Positions 50,727 to 58,712 of a stretch of DNA of 64,000 nucleotides are shown here, in pieces (within the stretch, counting starts at the first letter, position 1; each line of letters opens with the position of its first letter). The notes beneath the pieces are model-generated. The model had not been told where the DNA came from. It saw only the letters and a program-made list of their open reading frames with translations, and searched no databases. The stretch is from Jejuia rubra (GTDB lineage: Bacteria > Bacteroidota > Bacteroidia > Flavobacteriales > Flavobacteriaceae). A program made the position numbers and the translations under genes. The stretch is taken from assembly GCF_042684665.1 (NCBI RefSeq), contig NZ_JBHULY010000034.1, positions 124,001 to 188,000 of the forward strand, read 5' to 3'.

Positions 50727-51236
50727 ATGACTCAAAGTGAGTTTTTGAATATTGTAATGCCTTTTAAGGATAAGTTGTTCCGAATGGCCAAGCGACTACT
50801 AATTTCAACAGAAGAAGCTGAAGATGCAACGCAGGAGGTGCTTTTGAAATTATGGCGGAACAAGGAAAAGATTGAGGAGTACAAGAATGTGGAGGCATTT
50901 TCAATGACGATGACAAAGAATTTTTGTTTGGACAAGTTGAAATCGAAACAGGCGCAAAACTTGAAGATTGTACATAGCAATTATGAGGAAAAGAATACGC
51001 CATTACAGAGGCAAGTGGAGCTGAACGACAGTGTGAGTTGGGTGGAGCGGATTATTGAGGAGTTGCCTGAGCAACAACGGATGATTATCCAATTAAGGGA
51101 TATAGAGGAATACGATTTTGATGAGATTGCCAAAATGCTGGGGATGAACAATACGGCGGTAAGGGTGGCCCTCTCAAGAGCGAGAAAAACGATAAGAGAA
51201 CGATTAACTAATACGCATAATTATGGTATTAAATAG
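50727..51236 (+). CDS. RNA polymerase sigma factor, ECF
   Basis: A 169-residue ECF sigma factor: region 2 about 10-75 (FRMAKRLLISTEEAEDATQEVLLKLW, SMTMTKNFCLDKLKS), region 4 about 110-160 (LPEQQRMIIQLRDIEEYDFDEIAKMLG, VRVALSRARKTIRERL). It overlaps the next gene, a small membrane protein, by 14 bp, and two DUF4252 genes follow. This gene order is recurrent in Flavobacteriaceae. An ECF-type promoter lies 47 bp upstream, suggesting autoregulation. Confidence 0.93.
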   Translation: MTQSEFLNIVMPFKDKLFRMAKRLLISTEEAEDATQEVLLKLWRNKEKIEEYKNVEAFSMTMTKNFCLDKLKSKQAQNLKIVHSNYEEKNTPLQRQVELNDSVSWVERIIEELPEQQRMIIQLRDIEEYDFDEIAKMLGMNNTAVRVALSRARKTIRERLTNTHNYGIK

Positions 51237-51717
51237 TATAGAAAAATTACTTGAAAAGTACGAGAACGGGGAGACGAGCCTTAAGGAAGAGCAAGTGTTA
51301 AAAAACTATTTTTCTGGAGACGACGTTGCGCCACACTTAGAGCACTACAAACCCATGTTTGTGTATTTTTTAGGAAACCAACAGGAACGGTTCACTAAAG
51401 ACCTGCCATTAAAACCTAAGAGAAAATTCAATTACAAGTGGATGTCGGTCGCAGCGGTTGCAGTTATTATGTTGGGGGTTTACTTTACGGACCCGTTCAT
51501 TGGTGCAGACCAATGTGAGGAAAACTTAGTGGGAACGTTTTGTGAGCCGGAAGATGCGTTTAACGAAGTATCAAAAACGCTAGCTATGATTTCAAATCAT
51601 ATGAATAAAGGTACTTCAACCATTGGGTATCTGGATGAAGTGAATAAAGGCACTTCTGCGATTGGATATCTCAATGAAATTGAAAATTCAACCAGTATAA
51701 TTTTTAAAAAACCTTAA
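51223..51717 (+). CDS. Single-pass membrane protein, probable anti-sigma partner
   Basis: A 164-residue protein with a cytoplasmic N-terminal part (IEKLLEKYENGETSLKEEQ, a helix common in sigma partners), a membrane helix at about 72-88 and a short periplasmic C-terminal part. The last 35 residues contain a 13-residue segment twice, NKGTSTIGYLDEV and NKGTSAIGYLNEI, a recent tandem duplication also visible in the DNA (51603-51680). Overlap with the sigma gene supports an anti-sigma role; no zinc-finger motif is present. Confidence 0.65.
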   Translation: MVLNSIEKLLEKYENGETSLKEEQVLKNYFSGDDVAPHLEHYKPMFVYFLGNQQERFTKDLPLKPKRKFNYKWMSVAAVAVIMLGVYFTDPFIGADQCEENLVGTFCEPEDAFNEVSKTLAMISNHMNKGTSTIGYLDEVNKGTSAIGYLNEIENSTSIIFKKP

Positions 51718-51723
51718 GAAAAG

Positions 51724-52320
51724 ATGAAAACTTTAAATGCAATAAAAACAAGTAAGATGAAAAAGAGATTAATAGTATTTGTGATGGCAGTATTACTATT
51801 GCCAGTAGTTGGTATGGCACAGAGTTCGGTATTCGATAAGTATAGCGATAGCCCTGATGTAACTTATGTGAATATTAAGCCAAAGATGTTCCAGATGATT
51901 GCCAAAGTTGGCGTAGACGAAAGTGATCCCGAGGCAAAGGCGTTTATGGACATGGTAAAAAGCATTACCAGTTTTAAAACCATCGTTACCGACAGCAAAG
52001 CCATTTCGGCAGATATTACTAAATGGGTAAGATCCCGTTCAGGAAGCTTGGAAGAATTAATGGAAGTGCGCGATGACGGTACCGAGGTGAAATTTTATGT
52101 GAAGGAAGGTAGGGATGCCGACCATGTGAAAGAGTTGCTGATTTTTGTGACGGGAATCGATAAGAAAATGGAAGAGAAAGTCGAAATCAATGGCAAAGAA
52201 CGTAAAATTGAAACCGTTGTGGTTTCGATGACAGGCGATATCGATTTGAACGAGATTTCAAAGTTGACCAATAAAATGAACATACCTGGCGGTCAGCACC
52301 TGGATAAAAAGAAATCATAA
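51724..52320 (+). CDS. DUF4252 exported protein 1
   Basis: A 198-residue protein; an internal ATG at 51757 (MKKRLIVFVMAVLLLPVVGM) gives a better signal peptide and may be the true start (187 residues). The mature part is the DUF4252 domain: VTYVNIKPKMFQMIAKVG, FKTIVTDSKAI, LMEVRDDGTEVKFYVKE, IETVVVSMTGDIDLNEISKL. The family's function is unknown. It lies 6 bp after the anti-sigma-like gene. A hairpin behind it (52374-52408) may end the main transcript. Confidence 0.85.
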   Translation: MKTLNAIKTSKMKKRLIVFVMAVLLLPVVGMAQSSVFDKYSDSPDVTYVNIKPKMFQMIAKVGVDESDPEAKAFMDMVKSITSFKTIVTDSKAISADITKWVRSRSGSLEELMEVRDDGTEVKFYVKEGRDADHVKELLIFVTGIDKKMEEKVEINGKERKIETVVVSMTGDIDLNEISKLTNKMNIPGGQHLDKKKS

Positions 52321-52340
52321 CACATCCATTCATCAACCTG

Positions 52341-52360
52341 CCCTGAGCGTAGTCGAAGGG
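52341..52360. repeat. Dispersed GAGCGTAGTCGA hairpin repeat, copy 3
   Basis: CCCT-GAGCGTAGTCGA-AGGG. Third member of the family at 19336 and 20750. Confidence 0.7.
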
Positions 52361-52373
52361 TCAAAAAAAAGCG

Positions 52374-52411
52374 AAGTGATTGCATCGATAAAAAAGGTGC
52401 AATCACTTTGT
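52374..52411 (+). terminator. Hairpin between the two DUF4252 genes
   Basis: Perfect 11-bp stem AAGTGATTGCA/TGCAATCACTT (52374-52384/52398-52408) followed by only a short T-run, so it is a weak terminator or an attenuator before the second DUF4252 gene. Confidence 0.5.
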
Positions 52412-52436
52412 TCAATTAATTTTTAAAATCAATCAA

Positions 52437-52976
52437 ATGAATCGAACAGCTAAAATTTTTGCGATTGTATTGCTATGTGCAGTCATGTTTAATTGCAAAA
52501 GCGAACCCAGTTTACAGCGTTATTTTGTGGACAACCAAGAAACTACAGATTTTATATCACAGGACATCCCAATTTCTATGCTGGAGTTGGACGAAGCCAA
52601 ATTGACGGATGAACAGAAGGAGGCTTATAAATCTGTAAGACGATTGAATTTCATTGGTTTTAAGGCTGATGAAAATAATCAGGAGACATACAATACTAAG
52701 TTGCAGGAGGTAAAGGATATTTTAAGACAAGAGCAATACCAGGATCTTATGGAGTTTCAGGATAGGGGCAACAAATTTGTCATTAAATATGTGGGTGATG
52801 ATGATGAGGCAGATGAAGTGATTGTATTGGGCAGTTCAAAGGAAATTGGTTTTGGCGTAGTTCGTTTATTAGGAAATGATATGCAACCGGAAAAAATGTA
52901 CGCTCTGGTTGAGGCCATGCGCCATTCGGGCATGGATGCGTCGCAGTTTAAGGAAATGACAGATTTCTTTAATTGA
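52437..52976 (+). CDS. DUF4252 lipoprotein 2
   Basis: A 179-residue lipoprotein (VMFNCKSE lipobox, Cys 20) with a DUF4252-like domain: TDFISQDIPISMLELDEA, FIGFKADENNQETYNTKLQEVK, DDEADEVIVLGSSKEIGFGVVRLLG. It is a diverged paralogue of the protein at 51724, differing by lipidation. Both likely act in the cell envelope under the ECF sigma factor at 50727, though the intervening hairpin may separate their expression. Confidence 0.82.
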   Translation: MNRTAKIFAIVLLCAVMFNCKSEPSLQRYFVDNQETTDFISQDIPISMLELDEAKLTDEQKEAYKSVRRLNFIGFKADENNQETYNTKLQEVKDILRQEQYQDLMEFQDRGNKFVIKYVGDDDEADEVIVLGSSKEIGFGVVRLLGNDMQPEKMYALVEAMRHSGMDASQFKEMTDFFN

Positions 52977-52994
52977 CGGGAATTAAGTTAAGAA

Positions 52995-53130
52995 AATTTA
53001 TGTCAGTTTGAGTGATCCCGATAGTTGTCGGGATCGTATCGAAAACAAATAAATTTTCGACAAAAAAAGCTTCTCGATACATCACGCCTTCGCGTGACAC
53101 TCGAAGTGACGCTTCGAATCCTTAAACAAG
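52995..53130. repeat. Cluster of short dispersed repeats
   Basis: GATCCCGATAGTTGTCGGGATC (53013 region) forms a hairpin using the CCCGATA word found in both structured elements. CACTCGAAGTG and GACGCTTCGA words follow. No ORF; the region is a mosaic of repeat pieces. Confidence 0.5.
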
Positions 53131-53169
53131 ATTCTCGCAAATTAATTATAGTTATGTTAACAGAGAAAA

Positions 53170-53197
53170 AGGCTTCCGAAATGGAAGCCTTTTTTTA
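53170..53197. terminator. Bidirectional terminator
   Basis: Stem AGGCTTCC/GGAAGCCT (53170-53177/53183-53190) with A-run before and T-run after. It ends the small membrane protein gene from the minus strand and any read-through from the DUF4252 genes. Confidence 0.85.
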
Positions 53198-53199
53198 TT

Positions 53200-53397
53200 T
53201 TAATCGTTTTCTACTTCCTGTTCCTGCGGAGCGTTGTATTTAGAATTTGAATAAAATACGTTCAGAATAATAGCAAAAAAAGTCAGTGTCAAAATGGTTA
53301 GGATGATAAAGTTATCTAGAATATCCAAAATTCCGCATACAAAAATGCCAGCTACTAATAGGCCCGTTAAAATTAAAGTCTGCTTGCTATTCAACAT
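53200..53397 (-). CDS. Small two-helix membrane protein
   Basis: A 65-residue protein with two hydrophobic helices (about 6-26 and 29-49) and an acidic tail (APQEQEVEND). No family recognised. It lies 9 bp downstream of purB on the same strand with a terminator behind it, so it is probably co-transcribed with purB. Confidence 0.6.
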   Translation of the reverse strand: MLNSKQTLILTGLLVAGIFVCGILDILDNFIILTILTLTFFAIILNVFYSNSKYNAPQEQEVEND

Positions 53398-53406
53398 GAT
53401 GGCGCG

Positions 53407-54750
53407 CTATATTCCAGTGTAATTACTTGGCGTAATTTGTTTTAGTTCTTCCTTAATTTCGTCAGAAACCTCTAAGGTATCAATAAAATTTGAAATGGAG
53501 GCCATATTAATTTTTTCATTGGTCCTTGTAAGCCCCTTTAACGCCTCGTAGGGGTTTGGATAGCCTTCTCGCCTTAAAATGGTTTGGATGGCTTCCGCAA
53601 CTACTGCCCAGTTGTTTTCTAAATCTTCAGCAAACTTACTTTCGTTTAACAACAACTTGTTCAATCCTTTTAAAGTAGATTTAAAACCAATCAAAGTATG
53701 CCCAAAAGGTACGCCGGCATTTCTTAAAACCGTACTGTCGGTCAAATCTCTTTGCAATCTTGAAATCGGTAATTTAGCCGAAAGGTGTTCAAAAATGGCA
53801 TTGGCAATACCGAGGTTCCCTTCTGAATTTTCAAAATCAATTGGGTTTACTTTATGCGGCATGGCTGAACTTCCAACTTCGCCCTTTTTTATTTTCTGTT
53901 TGAAATAATCCATGGAAACATAGGTCCAAATGTCCCTGTCCAAATCGATTAAAATCGTGTTGATACGTTTTAGGGTGTCAAACAAAGCAGCCATGTGGTC
54001 GTAATGCTCAATCTGCGTAGTTGGGAAAGAATGTTGTAAACCCAGTTTTTTCTGCACAAAAAGATTGCCAAAGGTTTTCCAGTTAATTTCTGGATAGGCC
54101 ACGAAATGTGCATTAAAATTACCAGTAGCACCTCCAAATTTTGCCGCACTCGGCACATCGTTCAATAGATTGAACTGCTCTTCCAATCTGACTACAAAAA
54201 CCTCAATTTCCTTGCCCAATCGGGTAGGGGAGGCAGGCTGTCCATGGGTTCGGGCAAGCATGGGTACGTTTTTCCATTCCTCAACCAAGGTTTTCAATTT
54301 CTCCAATACCTTGAAATATTCAGGTACATACACATCGTTCATTGCCTCCTTGATGCTTAACGGAATGGCTGTATTATTTATGTCTTGAGAAGTCAATCCG
54401 AAATGGATAAACTCCTTGAATTCGGATAATCCCAAAGCGTCAAATTTCTCTTTGATGAAATATTCAACTGCCTTCACATCGTGATTGGTCACACCCTCAA
54501 TGTCCTTTATCGCTTGCGCATCTTCAGAAGAAAAATCCTGATAGATAGCCTTTAAACTATCAAAAACGGAATGGTCCACCTGTTTCAATTGAGGCAAAGG
54601 GATTTCACATAAAGCAATAAAATATTCAATTTCAACACGAACGCGATATTTGATTAAAGCTTCTTCAGAAAAATAAGAAGCCAATTCACTGACTTTACTG
54701 CGATAACGCCCGTCAATTGGTGAAATGGCGTTTAAGGGAGATAATGACAT
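53407..54750 (-). CDS. purB: Adenylosuccinate lyase
   Basis: A 447-residue enzyme of the E. coli-like PurB subgroup. It removes fumarate from SAICAR and from adenylosuccinate in purine synthesis. Visible marks: SPIDGRYRSKV at the N-terminus, the catalytic His region LARTHGQPASPT, FGGATGNFNAH, TTQIEHYDH and the signature loop SSAMPHKVNPIDFEN with the catalytic Ser. Length and motifs are normal. Confidence 0.97.
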   Translation of the reverse strand: MSLSPLNAISPIDGRYRSKVSELASYFSEEALIKYRVRVEIEYFIALCEIPLPQLKQVDHSVFDSLKAIYQDFSSEDAQAIKDIEGVTNHDVKAVEYFIKEKFDALGLSEFKEFIHFGLTSQDINNTAIPLSIKEAMNDVYVPEYFKVLEKLKTLVEEWKNVPMLARTHGQPASPTRLGKEIEVFVVRLEEQFNLLNDVPSAAKFGGATGNFNAHFVAYPEINWKTFGNLFVQKKLGLQHSFPTTQIEHYDHMAALFDTLKRINTILIDLDRDIWTYVSMDYFKQKIKKGEVGSSAMPHKVNPIDFENSEGNLGIANAIFEHLSAKLPISRLQRDLTDSTVLRNAGVPFGHTLIGFKSTLKGLNKLLLNESKFAEDLENNWAVVAEAIQTILRREGYPNPYEALKGLTRTNEKINMASISNFIDTLEVSDEIKEELKQITPSNYTGI

Positions 54751-54779
54751 GGATGTTTAATTTTAAAGGATGCAAAGAT

Positions 54780-54911
54780 AGCTTATTTAGACAGAAGACG
54801 GAAGCCTGAAGTCCGAAGTTTTCTTCGGTATGCTGTGTGCAGTGTGCGGTAGGCAGTGTTTGGTTTACACTACTCAGTTGCGGTAATCCGTCAACTGTCA
54901 TCAGTCATCCG
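54780..54911. repeat. Low-complexity repeat mosaic
   Basis: Contains AGACAGAAGACGGAAG, GCTGTGTGCAGTGTGCGG and CATCAGTCATCCGTCATCTG words, the degenerate relatives of the CTTCCGT tandem array. It ends within a few bases of the stop codon at 54912. Confidence 0.55.
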
Positions 54912-55469
54912 TCATCTGTCCTTCTTCAATTTTTTTAGAATATGCCTTGCCCTCGCTTTAAATGCAGCACTTTGTTGGTGGAAATCGCGTTCTAAAATTA
55001 GTTGCAACTCAGGATGAACCCAATCAAATTCCTTTCCCAAAATAAACAGTGTGCTCATCGCGTAGGCTTTTGGGGCCACTTTCTCGTCGTTAATCATATA
55101 GTCGAAACAGTTTTCGATAACCCTTTCCTTGTGGGTTACGGTTAGGGCCTTTTCAATGCTAGGGCTTGTGGCTTTAATCAAAAGCTCACAAATTTTTGCA
55201 ACGGGACGTACGGCCGAATCCAGATGAACTTTACTCATGTTTTCGGTAAATCGGTCTAAGAAAGGGATGATGGCTTCTATTTTCTTGCTACACATAAATT
55301 CTAATACCCAAGCCGCACGAGGCGAAATTTTATCATCTACCATAAATAGGATGTCCAACAGTTTTGGAATCAAATCGGGATTGTCCATCACCATATTGGC
55401 ATAATAGAGACGCTTTTCTCGGGAGTGGTTTACGTAATTTAATTCGTCGTAAAGTTCGGCAGTGGTCAA
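54912..55469 (-). CDS. HEAT-like helical repeat protein
   Basis: A 185-residue all-helical protein without signal peptide. Helix pairs such as LIPKLLDILFMVDDKISPRAAWVLEFM and CFDYMINDEKVAPKAYAMSTLFIL resemble HEAT repeats. It has been labelled adenylosuccinate lyase in some genomes because it neighbours purB, but has none of the lyase motifs. A role as a protein-binding scaffold is possible; otherwise unknown. Confidence 0.7.
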   Translation of the reverse strand: MTTAELYDELNYVNHSREKRLYYANMVMDNPDLIPKLLDILFMVDDKISPRAAWVLEFMCSKKIEAIIPFLDRFTENMSKVHLDSAVRPVAKICELLIKATSPSIEKALTVTHKERVIENCFDYMINDEKVAPKAYAMSTLFILGKEFDWVHPELQLILERDFHQQSAAFKARARHILKKLKKDR

Positions 55470-55504
55470 AAGGTTTATTACTTTTAGGCTTTAAATTTAT
55501 ACAG

Positions 55505-55978
55505 ATGAAAATACTAAAAAAAATAGGACTGATTTTACTGGTAGTGCTGTTAATTGCTCAATTTTTTGGCCCCGAAAAGAATGAGGGTGATTTGGCTACT
55601 ATTGATGCTTTTGAATCTGAGACTAATCCGCCAGAGGATGTTAAACTGATTCTAAAACAAGCCTGTTATGATTGCCATAGTGATGTAACACGTTACCCTT
55701 GGTATAATAGTATTACTCCAGTGAATTACTGGTTGAATCATCATGTTGAAGAAGGGAAAGAGCATTTTAATGTATCGAAATGGGAAGGCAATTCCATAAA
55801 ACGAAAAGACCATAAGTTTGAAGAGCTGATAGAAGAAGTAGAGGAAGGCAAAATGCCTTTAAATTCTTATACTTGGACCCATGGTGATGCTAAACTTTCG
55901 GAGGAGCAAATAATGGCTTTGGTGGATTGGGCCAAGCAGGTGCGGTTTAAATATAGCTTGGAGGCGGAGCCCCAATAG
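55505..55978 (+). CDS. Haem-binding domain protein (Haem_bd)
   Basis: A 157-residue protein started at the ATG at 55505; the upstream extension overlaps the antisense gene and lacks sense. One N-terminal membrane helix (about 6-22) anchors a periplasmic domain with haem c motif CYDCH (Cys 54, Cys 57, His 58), TRYPWYNSITPVNYWLNHHV and the C-terminal LSEEQIMALVDWAKQ, all typical of the Haem_bd family. It probably takes part in periplasmic electron transfer. Confidence 0.88.
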   Translation: MKILKKIGLILLVVLLIAQFFGPEKNEGDLATIDAFESETNPPEDVKLILKQACYDCHSDVTRYPWYNSITPVNYWLNHHVEEGKEHFNVSKWEGNSIKRKDHKFEELIEEVEEGKMPLNSYTWTHGDAKLSEEQIMALVDWAKQVRFKYSLEAEPQ

Positions 55979-56034
55979 TCCCCAGTCGCAGTCTCAGTTA
56001 GCAGTAGGTAGAACCTAGGAATATTTATGAATTC

Positions 56035-57270
56035 GTGGCAGAAAAAAATTTATTGATTATCGGCTATGTTTGGCCGGAGCCAAAGAGTTCAGCGGCGGGA
56101 AGTAGGATGCTCCAGCTCATTGAAGCTTTTCTGTTGGGTGGCTACGACATCACTTTCGCAAGTCCCTGCGCTAAAACCGAGAATGCTTTCGATTTAAATT
56201 TGATTGGTGTATCTCAAAAATCCATTGCGCTAAACAATTCCAGTTTTGACAGTTTCATTAAACAACTCAATCCAGATGTAGTTTTGTTTGACCGTTTTAT
56301 GATGGAGGAGCAATTTGGGTGGAGGGTTTCCGAAAATTGTCCAAATGCATTGCGGGTTTTGGATACTGAGGATTTGCACTGTTTGCGAAAGGGTCGGCAT
56401 CAGGCTTTGAAAGATGGAATTCCTTCTGGTAATAAATATTTATTCAGCGAAACCGCAAAACGCGAAATCGCAAGTATTTACCGATGCGATTTGAGTTTGA
56501 TTATTTCAGAAGCAGAAATGGAACTGCTTCAAAATGATTTTAAGGTTGATGCGTCGCTTTTGATGTATTTGCCATTTATGTTGGATTATATTGATGAAGC
56601 TCATATTAAAAGTTTGCCGAAGTTTGAGGAGCGCAACCATTTTATTACCATTGGAAACTTTTTGCATGCCCCTAATTTTGATACTGTCCTTTACTTAAAG
56701 CAGACTATTTGGCCGTTGATTCGAAAGCAATTGCCCAATACTGAATTACACATTTATGGTGCTTATGCATCTGAAAAGGTAAATCAACTTCATAGTGAAA
56801 AGCAGGGATTTTTAATCAAAGGTTTTACCGAAGATGTGAACCAAGTGATGCAAAAAGCAAAAGTCTGTTTGGCGCCATTGCGTTTTGGGGCGGGTTTGAA
56901 AGGAAAGTTGGTGGATGCTATGCAAAATGGAACTCCATGCATAATGAGTAGCATCGGTGCTGAGGGCATGTTCGGTGAACAGGTGCCCAATGGCTTTGTA
57001 CGGGACGAACCAGAACCTTTTGTAAAAAGTGCAGTTGAACTTTACTGGAACAATACGCTTTGGACTTCATTTCAAAACAATGGCTTTAAAGTGATTAATT
57101 ATCGCTTTCAAAAGAAAAAGTATCAGCATGAACTTTTATTGAAGATTAGAGAAGTACTTCACAATTTAAAATCTCATAGAGAAAAAAATTTCGTAGGACA
57201 AATGCTTCAATATCATTTGCTTAAGAGTTCAAAATACCTCAGTAAGTGGATTGAGGAGAAAAATAAATGA
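56035..57270 (+). CDS. Glycosyltransferase, GT-B fold (GT1/GT4-like)
   Basis: A 411-residue protein; start GTG at 56035, since no ATG is in frame. N-terminal lobe: LIIGYVWPEPKSSAAGSRML; C-terminal lobe: HFITIGNFLHAPNFDTVLYLKQTIWP, ELHIYGAYAS, GFTEDVNQVMQKAKVCLAPLRFGAGLKGKLVDAMQNGTPCI, the donor-binding region of GT-B enzymes. Acceptor and sugar are unknown. It stands alone, after a repeat-like CAGTCGCAGTCTCAG tract. Confidence 0.88.
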   Translation: MAEKNLLIIGYVWPEPKSSAAGSRMLQLIEAFLLGGYDITFASPCAKTENAFDLNLIGVSQKSIALNNSSFDSFIKQLNPDVVLFDRFMMEEQFGWRVSENCPNALRVLDTEDLHCLRKGRHQALKDGIPSGNKYLFSETAKREIASIYRCDLSLIISEAEMELLQNDFKVDASLLMYLPFMLDYIDEAHIKSLPKFEERNHFITIGNFLHAPNFDTVLYLKQTIWPLIRKQLPNTELHIYGAYASEKVNQLHSEKQGFLIKGFTEDVNQVMQKAKVCLAPLRFGAGLKGKLVDAMQNGTPCIMSSIGAEGMFGEQVPNGFVRDEPEPFVKSAVELYWNNTLWTSFQNNGFKVINYRFQKKKYQHELLLKIREVLHNLKSHREKNFVGQMLQYHLLKSSKYLSKWIEEKNK

Positions 57271-57329
57271 TGATGTTTTTGTAAGACTTCGATGTGATGG
57301 TAAATGTTAAAACTTAAAATTATCACATT

Positions 57330-57833
57330 ATGAAAACCAAAATTTTGAACTTACTTACCCTAACGGCATTTACAATCGCTTTATTTTCATGTTCTTCGGA
57401 TGGTGACGCACCCATCTCTGCACCGGCTGGAAGTTGGTTGCTTACATCCTTAAGTATTGAAAGTTCCTTCGATTTTAATTCAGATGGACAGGCCTCTAGG
57501 AATATGTTCGTTGAAACAGATTGCTACGAAAATGATTTTATACAAATAAAAGAGGATGGAACGGTAAGGATAGTTAGCGGGCTCACTTTTATTTCCGTAG
57601 ATGACAATTTTAACCCGTTTCACGAATGCCTTAGCGGTTTTGATAGAGAATCTACCTGGACACAGGACGGGAATACCATTACGATTGAAAATGGCTCTCA
57701 GGATATTGTTGGGGTTTTTTCTGGAAATACCGTTACCGCCACTTTAACCGACTTTTTTGAAGTAGAGGTTTATAACGGTACAGAGGTGGTAAGCACCAGG
57801 GAAGATGTGACTTTAACCTACACAAAGGAGTAA
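57330..57833 (+). CDS. Lipocalin-like lipoprotein
   Basis: A 167-residue lipoprotein (ALFSCSSDG lipobox, Cys 21) with the Flavobacteriaceae lipocalin-like pattern: AGSWLLTSLSIE, ENDFIQIKEDGTVRIVSG, STWTQDGNTITIENG and VTLTYTKE at the end. Ligand unknown. The 249 bp behind it hold no recognisable feature. Confidence 0.75.
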   Translation: MKTKILNLLTLTAFTIALFSCSSDGDAPISAPAGSWLLTSLSIESSFDFNSDGQASRNMFVETDCYENDFIQIKEDGTVRIVSGLTFISVDDNFNPFHECLSGFDRESTWTQDGNTITIENGSQDIVGVFSGNTVTATLTDFFEVEVYNGTEVVSTREDVTLTYTKE

Positions 57834-58082
57834 TTTATCAGAAGTTTTGCATTACGGCGGCCAATGGTATTTTTTTAATCGATTAAAAGTGCAAGTGTTA
57901 AAGAAGCCCCTGAACATTTCTGAAAAGAACTAAAGGGAAAAACAACGGACATTAACAACAAGTCATAAAATAATTGGGTAAAGGGATTGAGGAGATGAAT
58001 AGATAAAAAAAAAGTGGTTAGCCGTTAAAAAAGATGTTTTTTTCAGTATCTTTAATTAGCTGTTAAACAATACATTATTATA

Positions 58083-58631
58083 ATGGAAACACTATCAAAA
58101 CTCCTTGTACTTGTTTTTGTGCTCCTTTTCTTTCTGAATTGTAGCACCAAGGAAAGTAACCCCAATGCCATCGTTATTCTATCAGAGCTAGAGGCCGCAA
58201 TTTCTTTTGACGAAAATTGTACCAGTACGATTAATTTTGAAGACTTTGACCACAATGTTTATGGTTATAGAGCCGATGCGGATTTTGGAGTTCCGTCTGT
58301 TCAAACAGGAGGACATAGTACCCTCGATGAAACTACGGATTTGGGATTCAATATGTTTTTCGATCCTAACGATACAGAAAGGACAAATTATACTATCGAT
58401 GGGTCAAGTGGACAGGTTGGAACAGCCTATGTTTTTTATATTGTTGGAGGGGTTCAATATATCAGTTCCGATACTAATCCATCAAATTTAGTTATTGACA
58501 ATCTTGTATTAAACGATAACGGCCAAGTTGAGATATTGGTTGCTTCTTTTAACAATGTTGAAGTAGTTAATAATTCCAATGTTAGCGATGTGCGCTGTGT
58601 TAATGCCTACAAAATGAGATTTTACAGATAA
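58083..58631 (+). CDS. Lipoprotein, unknown function
   Basis: A 182-residue lipoprotein (FFLNCSTKE lipobox, Cys about 20). The rest is beta-rich (GQVGTAYVFYIVGGVQYIS, LVIDNLVLNDNGQVEILVASFN) with no recognised family. One Cys pair (DENCTS, VRCVN) could form a disulfide. It is a single gene. Confidence 0.6.
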   Translation: METLSKLLVLVFVLLFFLNCSTKESNPNAIVILSELEAAISFDENCTSTINFEDFDHNVYGYRADADFGVPSVQTGGHSTLDETTDLGFNMFFDPNDTERTNYTIDGSSGQVGTAYVFYIVGGVQYISSDTNPSNLVIDNLVLNDNGQVEILVASFNNVEVVNNSNVSDVRCVNAYKMRFYR

Positions 58632-58712
58632 TTGCGCAAAAAATAATTTCTTTAGTTTTGGATCCTCATAGTGCGCTTTTGCCCAAACTTAAAGGGCTAT
58701 ATTTTGGTTGAC

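Noticed and set aside
53100..53125. tRNA-like T-arm word CTTCGAATCC
   Set aside because: No acceptor or anticodon stems surround it; it belongs to the local repeat mosaic.
54912..55469. Adenylosuccinate lyase annotation for the gene beside purB
   Set aside because: No lyase motif is present; the sequence is a HEAT-like helical repeat. True PurB is at 53407-54750.
55364..55504. N-terminal extension of the haem-binding protein
   Set aside because: It overlaps the antisense HEAT-like gene, has no family similarity, and the ATG at 55505 gives a proper membrane anchor.
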